This document shows positions 7,331-12,493 of a stretch of DNA of 12,493 nucleotides, piece by piece. This DNA is from JANMEX01 sp031422915. Its GTDB lineage: Bacteria; Pseudomonadota; Alphaproteobacteria; Rhizobiales; Rhizobiaceae. The notes below the pieces were generated by a model. It was not told where the DNA came from. It was given only the letters and a program-made list of their open reading frames with translations, and made no database searches. How positions within the stretch are numbered: the stretch's first letter is position 1; each line of letters begins with the position of its first letter. Position numbers and translations under genes: made by a program. The stretch is from contig JANPEK010000143.1 of assembly GCA_031422915.1 (NCBI GenBank), positions 1 to 12,493 of the forward strand. The letters are read 5' to 3'.

Positions 7331-7813
7331 TCATTTGGACTGAAGGAACACCGAAAGTCTTTCCAAGTCAGCACGCAGTAGCGCGGGAGCCAAGATTGTC
7401 TCGTCTGCCAGTTCAAGCACCCGGCTGAAGTCGATTGCACTGCCATATGAATTTCGTTCACGGTGCCGGAAAGCACGCAATGTGTCGATTGTTTCCGCAG
7501 ATTTAGCAGACAGAACTGCTGGCCGGGTGTCTCCGAACGGGTGGCTCATTCGCAATATGAGCAACCGATGCCATGAGCCGGTCTTTTCGATGGGATACTT
7601 GTCAATCTGCTTTGAAACAAGCACCAGAATTCGCTCGCAACCGCCGTAAATTTTCTCAACAGCCGACGCCACTCCCTGCACCGCCAGCCAACCCATTGTG
7701 TCGGTAAACATGTCAGGCCTGTTTCTTATCAACGCCAAAGCGTCTACGAGCTTGCCGGTCTCAATCTCGAGGTCTGCCAATTCGTTTGACGCATCTATCA
7801 GCCGCTCATGCAT
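7331..7813 (-). CDS. hepT: HepT-like HEPN toxin with altered catalytic motif
   Basis: An all-helical 160-residue protein resembling the HepT-like HEPN ribonuclease toxins that pair with MNT nucleotidyltransferase antitoxins. Family-like features are the SWHRLLILRM block (80-89), the RPAVLS block (97-102) and the signature region LRAFRHRERNSYG (112-124). In HEPN RNases the RX4HXY motif supplies the catalytic Arg and His, and the Tyr is the residue AMPylated by MntA in characterised pairs. Here Arg116 and Tyr123 are present, but the His position is Asn121. His117 lies directly after the Arg and cannot take the standard place. The protein may be inactive, weakly active or a natural variant. The ATG at 7813 overlaps the antitoxin gene by 8 nt, so the two are translationally linked. 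The family call is by recognition only; no search was possible. Confidence 0.75.
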   Translation of the reverse strand: MHERLIDASNELADLEIETGKLVDALALIRNRPDMFTDTMGWLAVQGVASAVEKIYGGCERILVLVSKQIDKYPIEKTGSWHRLLILRMSHPFGDTRPAVLSAKSAETIDTLRAFRHRERNSYGSAIDFSRVLELADETILAPALLRADLERLSVFLQSK

Positions 7814-8141
7814 GCACTCGCTCCGACAACTCGGCCAGCGTCAGCACTGTGTTTTCCATGCGACTAAGGATACGATGCGGGAGCTCTTCACGATAGGCGA
7901 CATCAAAGTGAATTTCGTCCATCAAATCTTCGACCTGTGACTCAATCTTGTATTTGAGATGCCTCGGGCATGATGTCACCAGAAAGTCCACATCCGAGCC
8001 CGGCCCGTACTTGCCAGCAGCCAGCGAGCCTGTCACCACGGCATCGACGCCGCGTTTCTTCAGGGCTTCGAGAACCTCAGCAGCCCGCAGAAGTGCGGTC
8101 CTTTCGTTGCTGGTGTTCAGTATTTTCGCTGTTGATGTCAC
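7806..8141 (-). CDS. mntA: MNT nucleotidyltransferase antitoxin (MntA-like)
   Basis: Minimal nucleotidyltransferase of 111 residues. It carries the complete GSX10DXD motif: Gly38-Ser39, then Asp50 and Asp52 in GPGSDVDFLV, plus a third carboxylate at Asp80 in HFDVAY. This is the active pol-beta-fold metal site, so the enzyme is expected to be competent. In studied MNT/HEPN pairs the antitoxin adds AMP to a Tyr of the HEPN partner; that function is inferred here from family and gene order. The start is GTG at 8141 with AGGTGG about 5 nt upstream; no ATG exists near the N-terminus. It precedes the hepT-like gene and overlaps it by 8 nt, and lies 108 nt downstream of tRNA-Arg. A broader nucleotidyltransferase role cannot be excluded, but the partner makes a toxin-antitoxin module likely. 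Confidence 0.8.
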   Translation of the reverse strand: MTSTAKILNTSNERTALLRAAEVLEALKKRGVDAVVTGSLAAGKYGPGSDVDFLVTSCPRHLKYKIESQVEDLMDEIHFDVAYREELPHRILSRMENTVLTLAELSERVHA

Positions 8142-8169
8142 AAGACCACCTCAAAGCCGGAGCATGAAT

Positions 8170-8197
8170 GATATAGGTGACGTGATAAAAATACAAA
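8170..8197 (-). promoter_or_regulatory. mntA: Weak candidate promoter of the mntA-hepT pair
   Basis: On the minus strand a TATATC -10-like box (8175 to 8170) lies 16 nt downstream of TTTGTA (8197 to 8192), within an AT-rich stretch unlike its surroundings. The -35 match is poor. Initiation would fall near 8163, about 20 nt before the GTG start. Read-through from tRNA-Arg is an alternative. Nearby, AATGCGCATT (8210-8219) is a perfect 10 bp palindrome that could be an operator or part of a short hairpin after the tRNA. Confidence 0.3.
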
Positions 8198-8249
8198 CTG
8201 CGCTGGAACAATGCGCATTTGCGCGCGCGACATTGGTGTGGTTGAGATT

Positions 8250-8326
8250 TGGCGATCCCAGCAGGGCTCGAACCTGCGACCTAGTGCTTAGAAGGCACTT
8301 GCTCTATCCAGCTGAGCTATGGGACC
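8250..8326 (-). tRNA. tRNA-Arg (anticodon TCT)
   Basis: A 77-nt cloverleaf on the minus strand. The acceptor arms GGTCCCA and TGGGATC pair, with one G:T, and are followed by discriminator G and an encoded CCA. The D-arm is TAGCTCAGCTGGATAGAGCA. The anticodon stem AGTGC/GCACT encloses loop CTTCTAA with anticodon TCT (8290-8292), which reads AGA and AGG codons. The T-arm is CGCAGGTTCGAGCCCTGC. It lies between the NDUFS4-like gene and the toxin-antitoxin pair. No copy of its 3' end was found near 7331, so there is no visible att duplication flanking the module. Confidence 0.96.
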
Positions 8327-8346
8327 GAAATTTCACTCAGTTAGTC

Positions 8347-8452
8347 CAATCCTGCGGCAATCTGATGCGCTTTTCTGCGCTTCCGGTGCTCACGTGCAGA
8401 AGCACGCTCCGCTCCGGTTCTCGAAAAACACACCAGCTTGCTCGCAGGATTG
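8347..8452. repeat. Spaced inverted repeat with internal hairpins (possible structured RNA)
   Basis: CAATCCTGCG (8347-8356) and CGCAGGATTG (8443-8452) are perfect 10 bp inverted repeats about 86 nt apart. Inside are two short hairpins: GCGC-TTTTCT-GCGC (8367-8380) and CGTGC-AGAA-GCACG (8393-8406). Together they could fold as a 106-nt stem enclosing smaller stems. The region sits in the 174-nt gap between the NDUFS4-like gene and tRNA-Arg. It contains no credible open reading frame. It could be a processed leader or trailer, a small RNA or chance pairing. Confidence 0.4.
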
Positions 8453-8500
8453 AACTACTTGAATGAAATTTGGCGTCAAGTTCAAAGCGGTTGAAACGCC

Positions 8501-8806
8501 TCAATGCGTCCAGGGCTGCTTTCTGTCGAACTTGAAATTGTCTGAATAAGACACGCGGCGGCGTTTGGGTTCGTGCAGCTGTTCGAGAATGTAGGCGATG
8601 CCGTGCTTGGTGGCGTAGGCGACTGCCTCGTCGCTTGAGTCAAATGTCAGCCTTACCTGGCTCATCATGTCCGAGGACGACGTGTAGCCCATCAGCGGCT
8701 CGACGCCCCGTGCCGCTATTGCGTCGTGCTCCAGCAGCCAGACACCGGTCTTGCCCTTGCCGGACTGCGTGGCTGTCTTTGCTGGGCTGTAAATGCGTGC
8801 CGACAT
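8501..8806 (-). CDS. ETC complex I subunit, NDUFS4-like
   Basis: A 101-residue homologue of the NDUFS4 (18 kDa, AQDQ) accessory subunit of respiratory complex I, as found in alphaproteobacteria and mitochondria. It would sit on the peripheral arm near the NADH-oxidising module at the cytoplasmic side of the membrane. Diagnostic blocks are MSARIYSPAKTATQSGK at the N-terminus, GYTSSSDMMSQVRLTFDSSDEAVAYA (40-65), and the terminal SYSDNFKFDRKQPWTH. The length is normal for bacterial members, which lack the mitochondrial presequence. The ATG at 8806 has GAGG 5 nt upstream. It is isolated from the nuo cluster, as is common for this subunit. It lies 39 nt downstream of tRNA-Pro with no terminator visible between, so it may be released from a tRNA-mRNA co-transcript. 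Confidence 0.92.
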   Translation of the reverse strand: MSARIYSPAKTATQSGKGKTGVWLLEHDAIAARGVEPLMGYTSSSDMMSQVRLTFDSSDEAVAYATKHGIAYILEQLHEPKRRRVSYSDNFKFDRKQPWTH

Positions 8807-8818
8807 GTCTGCCTCATT

Positions 8819-8835
8819 GGTCCCACGGGTCCCAC
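8819..8835. repeat. Tandem 9-bp repeat between tRNA-Pro and the NDUFS4-like gene
   Basis: GGTCCCAC occurs twice, at 8819-8826 and 8828-8835, separated by a single G, giving a 9 bp period. It fills much of the 39-nt spacer, just upstream of the ribosome site of the NDUFS4-like gene. It may be a short slippage duplication. No function is evident. Confidence 0.5.
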
Positions 8836-8845
8836 ATTTTGCTGA

Positions 8846-8922
<77 letters not shown>

Positions 8923-8947
8923 TGATGCCAACCAGCAAACCGCGCTC

Positions 8948-8976
8948 CGGATACACGGCTTCCTGTCTTGCTGCAA
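8948..8976 (-). promoter_or_regulatory. Candidate promoter of tRNA-Pro
   Basis: On the minus strand TTGCAG (8976 to 8971) and TATCCG (8953 to 8948) are separated by exactly 17 nt. Transcription would start near 8941, about 19 nt before the mature tRNA 5' end. The bases after the -10 (GAGCGCGG) form a GC-rich discriminator, as in many stringently controlled stable-RNA promoters. This position also falls just after the hdaA stop, so the tRNA need not depend on hdaA transcription. Confidence 0.5.
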
Positions 8977-8994
8977 CGGTAAAGGTGAAACTCG

Positions 8995-9705
8995 TTAAAG
9001 ATCAAGCGTCTTTTGGCCGAGATCCATTTCCGTCAGTACCGACGACGCCAGTTGCCGCGTTACGCGCACCTGTTGTTCGAGCGCGGCGCGGTCGATGCGG
9101 GCGACGATGTCTTGCGCGGTGGCCAGCGAGCGCTCAATCCGGCTGACGAGAAAGCGGACGACGGTCGAATCATTGACGATCTGCCGGTCGGCAAAGAGCT
9201 TGGTGATGACGCCCGACAGCAGATCATCGTCCGGTTCGGAAATTTCCACCATTGGCGCGGATTTGATGCGCGACATCAGATCGGCAAGCGTCACCGGCCA
9301 TTGCGACGGCCAGCGGCGGGAGGTTATCAGCAGGTGTTTGCCGGTCTCGCGCGTGGCGTTGATCAAATGGAAGAGCGCGTTCTCGTCAATGGCGCGATCA
9401 CCGATGTCGTCAATCAGGACATTGGCACCGGCCTTTGCCGCCGATTCAATTGCGCCCGGTTCGGCGGCATCCATGACAAGCGCCCCGGCCTTTGCGGCCC
9501 ATATCGACGCCAAATGTGATTTCCCTGAACCATGCGGCCCGGCCAGCACCATGAAATTGGCCTGCCATTGCGGCCATTGGTCGATCAGGGCAACCGCCGC
9601 TGCATTGGACGGGGTGACAATGAGTTCGTCACGCGAAAAGCCCGGCGCGCGGCCAAGGTCAAGCGGCAGCTGCCTCGGCCTTTCGGGCGGCAGAGGGTTG
9701 GTCAC
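8995..9705 (-). CDS. hdaA: HdaA, regulatory inactivator of DnaA
   Basis: DnaA-related AAA+ protein of 236 residues that, with the beta sliding clamp, promotes ATP hydrolysis by DnaA and so limits re-initiation of replication. The N-terminal QLPLDL (12-17) fits a clamp-binding motif. The AAA+ elements are Walker A GPHGSGKS (56-63), Walker B VLIDDI (96-101), sensor 1 LLITSRR (125-131) and a likely arginine finger Arg146 in ADLMSRIKSA. The helical lid continues to about 205. The DnaA DNA-binding domain IV is absent, which separates it from DnaA itself. The GTG start at 9705 overlaps the upstream AI-2E-family stop by 4 nt (GTGA), indicating coupled translation; AAGGA lies a few bases upstream. 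It is the third gene of the cluster that begins at 11406. Confidence 0.92.
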   Translation of the reverse strand: MTNPLPPERPRQLPLDLGRAPGFSRDELIVTPSNAAAVALIDQWPQWQANFMVLAGPHGSGKSHLASIWAAKAGALVMDAAEPGAIESAAKAGANVLIDDIGDRAIDENALFHLINATRETGKHLLITSRRWPSQWPVTLADLMSRIKSAPMVEISEPDDDLLSGVITKLFADRQIVNDSTVVRFLVSRIERSLATAQDIVARIDRAALEQQVRVTRQLASSVLTEMDLGQKTLDL

Positions 9706-10880
9706 CCGCCCTGTCCTTCATGGCCACGATAAAGCGGCGAGGACACATAGCGGCCGATGACAAAGCGCACCAACACGCCAATGGCCGCCGAAGCCGGCAC
9801 TGCAACCAAAAGCCCGACAAAACCGAACAATGACCCAAACGCAAACAGCGCAAACATCAACCATACCGGGTGCAGCCCGATGCTTTCTCCAACAAGCTTG
9901 GGCGACAATATGTTGCCTTCGATAAATTGGCCGATGGCGAAGACGCCGACAACTGCCAACAGCATGATCCAGTCGGGCCAGAATTGAACGAGCGCGACGA
10001 TCAACGCCAACACCAGCCCGATCACCCCCCCGACATAGGGGATGAAAGATATGAGGCCCGCGAACATTCCAATCAGCAGACCAAAATTCAAGCCAGTCGC
10101 GATCAATCCGCCGGCATAAATAATGCCCAAAATGATGCAGACCGTTCCCTGCCCGCGAATGAAGCCGGCAATCGCCGCATCAATGTCACTGGCGATGATG
10201 CGGACTGTATCCACATGATCGCGCGGCACCCACGAGTCAACCTTCGCGACCATTCGGTCCCAATCCAGCAACGTGTAGAATGCGACGACGGGCGTGACCA
10301 CGAACAGTGAGGCGACGTTGACGACCGTCCCAACTGACGTCCACAGCGATGTCAGAAGCGTCGATCCCAGCGTTGTCGCCTGACCAAGAATGGTTCCTAT
10401 GTTTCGCTGGATGGATGCGGCGTCGATGCCGAAACTGTCATGCAGCCATTTCAGATTTTCATCCGTCGCCAAGGCCTGGATGCGGGCAATATAGGTCGGG
10501 AGATTGGCACCGAAGTCGGACAGCTGCGACATCAGGATCGGGGCGACGATGACGATGAACAGGATCAACACGAAAATGAATGTCAGCAATATGGCCAGCG
10601 TTGCCAGCAACCGCGACAGGCCGAGGGTCTCCAGCCGGTCGGCCACGGGATCAAGGAAATAGGCCAGCGTCATGCCGACGACGAACGGCAGCAACACACC
10701 CGAAAACACATAAAGCAGCAGACTGAAGACCGCCAAAGCGCCGAACCAGAACAGCGCTTGCCGGGTGAGTTCGCGCCGCGCAATATCCTCCTCACGGATC
10801 AGCGCGGCTTCCGCGAACACTGCCGCTGGAAGCGCCGCCTTCAATGCTGCGTCAGTTTTTGCCGGTTTCTTGACCATCAT
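9702..10880 (-). CDS. AI-2E/PerM family membrane transporter
   Basis: Integral membrane protein of the AI-2E exporter (PerM/YdiK/TqsA, formerly UPF0118) family, 392 residues. Hydrophobic segments are near 41-58, 60-77, 91-118, 183-205, 245-270, 268-300, 304-320 and 338-375. The region ISFIPYVGG (277-285) and the EGNILSPKLVGESIGLHPVW stretch (321-340) are typical of the family. A soluble domain of about 120-180 lies after the early helices. The substrate cannot be deduced; members transport AI-2, sodium ions or unknown solutes. The ATG at 10880 (a second ATG follows at 10877) lies inside the upstream CDP-alcohol transferase gene, giving a 29-nt overlap with only a weak GGCGG ribosome site. The stop overlaps the hdaA start. 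Confidence 0.88.
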   Translation of the reverse strand: MMVKKPAKTDAALKAALPAAVFAEAALIREEDIARRELTRQALFWFGALAVFSLLLYVFSGVLLPFVVGMTLAYFLDPVADRLETLGLSRLLATLAILLTFIFVLILFIVIVAPILMSQLSDFGANLPTYIARIQALATDENLKWLHDSFGIDAASIQRNIGTILGQATTLGSTLLTSLWTSVGTVVNVASLFVVTPVVAFYTLLDWDRMVAKVDSWVPRDHVDTVRIIASDIDAAIAGFIRGQGTVCIILGIIYAGGLIATGLNFGLLIGMFAGLISFIPYVGGVIGLVLALIVALVQFWPDWIMLLAVVGVFAIGQFIEGNILSPKLVGESIGLHPVWLMFALFAFGSLFGFVGLLVAVPASAAIGVLVRFVIGRYVSSPLYRGHEGQGG

Positions 10881-11406
10881 CCGCCATGTGTTTGAGCCAG
10901 GTCACGAGATAGGCCGCAGTGGAGGCTGCGGTCAAGAGAGCAACCAGCCCGACAAGGAGTCCGACCTCCGTGACGATCTCGAAATCAAAACCATGATTGG
11001 CCAGCACCAGCGCCGCCAACGCGATCTGCGTCGCCGTGTTGGCCTTTGACACAAACAGCGGGTGCATTTTAACCGGATTGCCCATGACAGCCGAAAGCAT
11101 GACCGCGCTGACGATTAATCCATCGCGGAACACCACCATCGCAACCAGCCAAATCGGCAGCATTTCCTGGTACGCAAGCACGATAAACACCGACACAAGC
11201 AGGAGCTTGTCAGCCACAGGATCAAGATAAGCACCAAGCTCGGATTTCATGTCGTAGCGGCGCGCGATGTAACCATCGACACCATCAGAAACTCCGGCAG
11301 TTACGAAGCCCAGCAGCGCGGTGAGTTCGTGCCCGGTCAGCATCGCCCAAATGACGAATGGCACCAGAAGCAGCCGCAGAATGGTGATGTAGTTCGGTAT
11401 CGTCAT
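10852..11406 (-). CDS. CDP-alcohol phosphatidyltransferase family protein
   Basis: Membrane enzyme of 184 residues from the CDP-alcohol phosphatidyltransferase family, which transfers a phosphatidyl group from CDP-diacylglycerol to an alcohol. The complete metal and CDP site is present: Asp41, Asp44-Gly45, Ala48-Arg49, Gly58, Asp62 and Asp66 (DX2DGX2AR...GX3DX3D). Several hydrophobic segments follow (about 68-90, 92-108, 124-138, 146-168). The size and N-terminal IPNYITILRLLLVPF fit PgsA-like phosphatidylglycerophosphate synthases. Rhizobia often carry the canonical pgsA elsewhere, so this may be a paralogue; cardiolipin synthesis is another possibility. The ATG at 11406 has GGGGCGG upstream. 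It is first of three overlapping genes and diverges from purM. Confidence 0.88.
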   Translation of the reverse strand: MTIPNYITILRLLLVPFVIWAMLTGHELTALLGFVTAGVSDGVDGYIARRYDMKSELGAYLDPVADKLLLVSVFIVLAYQEMLPIWLVAMVVFRDGLIVSAVMLSAVMGNPVKMHPLFVSKANTATQIALAALVLANHGFDFEIVTEVGLLVGLVALLTAASTAAYLVTWLKHMADDGQETGKN

Positions 11407-11430
11407 GCGTGCCGCCCCAAGTGGAGTGCT

Positions 11431-11458
11431 GATGTAAGCGGTCGGCTGCGAATTCCAA
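11431..11458 (-). promoter_or_regulatory. Weak candidate promoter of the CDP-alcohol transferase-hdaA cluster
   Basis: On the minus strand TTGGAA (11458 to 11453) and TACATC (11436 to 11431) are 16 nt apart, about 25 nt upstream of the ATG at 11406. The matches are moderate. The 169-nt gap to purM must also hold the purM promoter, for which no convincing boxes were seen. Confidence 0.3.
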
Positions 11459-11575
11459 GCCGGTGCGACGCAAATTGTTGTGCAGCCTGCCTTTCAAACG
11501 CACCGGGTCTGTGGCCAAACCTTGCACATCCCGTTCTGCCATGCCATTGCGGCGCCATCCACGGGAATCCCTGCC

Positions 11576-12493
11576 ATGACGCTTCCAAACGGTCTGACCT
11601 ACCGCGACGCCGGGGTCGACATTGACGAAGGCAATCTGCTGGTCGAGAAGATCAAGCCCGCCGTGCGCTCGACGCGCCGCCCGGGTGCGGATGGGGAAAT
11701 CGGCGGCTTTGGCGGGCTGTTTGATCTTAAAGCGGCAGGCTTCACTGACCCTGTGCTGGTGGCGGCCAATGATGGTGTCGGCACCAAGCTGAAGCTGGCG
11801 ATTGACGCAAACCGCCACGACACGGTCGGCATTGATCTGGTCGCCATGTGTGTCAATGATCTGGTTGTGCAAGGCGCGGAGCCGCTGTTCTTCCTCGATT
11901 ATTTCGCCACCGGCAAACTGAATTCCGACCAGGGCGCGGCCATCATCAGTGGCATCGCGGAAGGCTGCCGTCAGGCGGGCTGCGCGCTGATCGGCGGTGA
12001 GACGGCGGAAATGCCGGGCATGTACAGCGATGGCGACTATGATCTTGCCGGATTTGCCGTCGGCGCGGCAGAGCGCAGCCAGTTGCTGCCGTCGAAGGAC
12101 ATTCAGCCCGGCGACGTTCTGCTTGGCCTCGCCTCCTCCGGTGTCCATTCCAACGGCTTCTCGCTGGTGCGCCGCATTGTCGAGCGGTCGGGCCTCGGGC
12201 TGGATGCACCTGCGCCATTTTCCGACGGTGTCACGCTTGGCGAGGCCCTGCTCATGCCGACGCGCATCTATGTGAAGCCACTGCTTACTACCATCCGCGA
12301 GACCGGTGCGATCAAGGCGCTCGCTCACATCACCGGCGGCGGGTTTCCGGACAATATCCCGCGCGTCCTGCCGGACAGTTGCTCGGCGGAAATCGACCTG
12401 TCGTCCATCAAGGTTCCCGCCGTTTTCTCATGGCTCGCGTCCACCGGCGGCGTGGCGCGCAATGAAATGCTGCGCACGTTCAACTGCGGTGTT
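11576..12493 (+). CDS. purM: Phosphoribosylformylglycinamidine cyclo-ligase PurM (3' end outside window)
   Basis: AIR synthetase, the fifth step of purine synthesis: ATP-dependent closure of FGAM to 5-aminoimidazole ribotide in the cytoplasm. The window contains the first 306 codons, uninterrupted to the edge; full PurM is about 350 residues, so some 40-50 are missing. Seen in order are NGLTYRDAGVDIDEGN (5-20), the glycine-rich GADGEIGGFGGLF segment, ANDGVGTKLKLA with the nucleotide-site Asp, GIDLVAMCVNDLVVQGAEPLFFLDYFATGK, LIGGETAEMPGMY, SSGVHSNGFSLVR and HITGGGFPDNIPRVLP. These match rhizobial PurM closely. The ATG at 11576 is chosen because the family N-terminus starts just after it. GGGAA upstream is only a fair ribosome site. 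It diverges from the CDP-alcohol transferase; purN usually follows but is not in view. Confidence 0.96.
   Translation, partial: MTLPNGLTYRDAGVDIDEGNLLVEKIKPAVRSTRRPGADGEIGGFGGLFDLKAAGFTDPVLVAANDGVGTKLKLAIDANRHDTVGIDLVAMCVNDLVVQGAEPLFFLDYFATGKLNSDQGAAIISGIAEGCRQAGCALIGGETAEMPGMYSDGDYDLAGFAVGAAERSQLLPSKDIQPGDVLLGLASSGVHSNGFSLVRRIVERSGLGLDAPAPFSDGVTLGEALLMPTRIYVKPLLTTIRETGAIKALAHITGGGFPDNIPRVLPDSCSAEIDLSSIKVPAVFSWLASTGGVARNEMLRTFNCGV

Noticed and set aside
7320..7345. Attachment-site copy of the tRNA-Arg 3' end
   Set aside because: The bases at the far end of the toxin-antitoxin module do not match the tRNA 3' end, and no integrase is present.
6580..7476. Open frame of 298 codons opposite metC
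   Set aside because: It overlaps the metC catalytic region in antisense and shows no known motifs.
8440..8460. Remnant of a tRNA T-arm (minus strand GTTCAATCCTGC)
   Set aside because: The T-loop-like string lacks its 5' stem and an acceptor arm; pairing with the distant repeat explains it better.
11285..12328. Long open frame (347 codons) on the minus strand
   Set aside because: It lies mainly antisense to purM, whose plus-strand reading matches the family throughout. Composition is that of a shadow frame.

Overview
This window looks like ordinary chromosome from an alphaproteobacterium of the Rhizobiales type. The evidence is a complete general L-amino-acid (aapJQMP) operon, an HdaA-type DnaA regulator, an NDUFS4-like complex I accessory protein, a rhizobial-type PurM, and moderately high GC with GTG and TTG starts. 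The genus cannot be fixed from the sequence. Twelve protein genes are complete, purM is cut by the right edge, and two tRNA genes are present.

Left part (1-5308, minus strand): aapJ, aapQ, aapM and aapP are read toward position 1. A DUF2459/TIGR02117-type envelope protein gene then starts inside the aapP stop codon. A strong hairpin lies between aapJ and aapQ. A sigma70-like promoter candidate lies upstream of aapJ, followed by a leader of about 110 nt.

Middle part (5309-8141): a membrane PAP2 phosphatase (minus) and a MetC-type cystathionine beta-lyase (plus) diverge from a gap of about 60 bp. MetC converges, with a 4 bp gap, on a two-gene MNT/HEPN (MntA/HepT-like) toxin-antitoxin module on the minus strand. 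The nucleotidyltransferase has a complete GSX10DXD motif. The HEPN protein keeps the Arg and Tyr of the RX4HXY signature but has Asn where the catalytic His is expected.

Right part (8142-11406, minus strand): the order in transcription is a CDP-alcohol phosphatidyltransferase, an AI-2E/PerM-type membrane protein, hdaA, tRNA-Pro(TGG), the NDUFS4-like gene, tRNA-Arg(TCT), then the toxin-antitoxin module. The first three genes overlap and should be translated together. The 8327-8500 gap contains an inverted-repeat region that might be a structured RNA. purM diverges from this cluster at 11576 and runs off the window.

Most of the window is well-known housekeeping and transport biology. I found no convincing new system. 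The points most worth a second look are the HEPN protein with the altered catalytic motif beside a tRNA, the overlap of a phospholipid-head-group enzyme gene with the DnaA regulator hdaA, and the unexplained inverted-repeat region upstream of tRNA-Arg.
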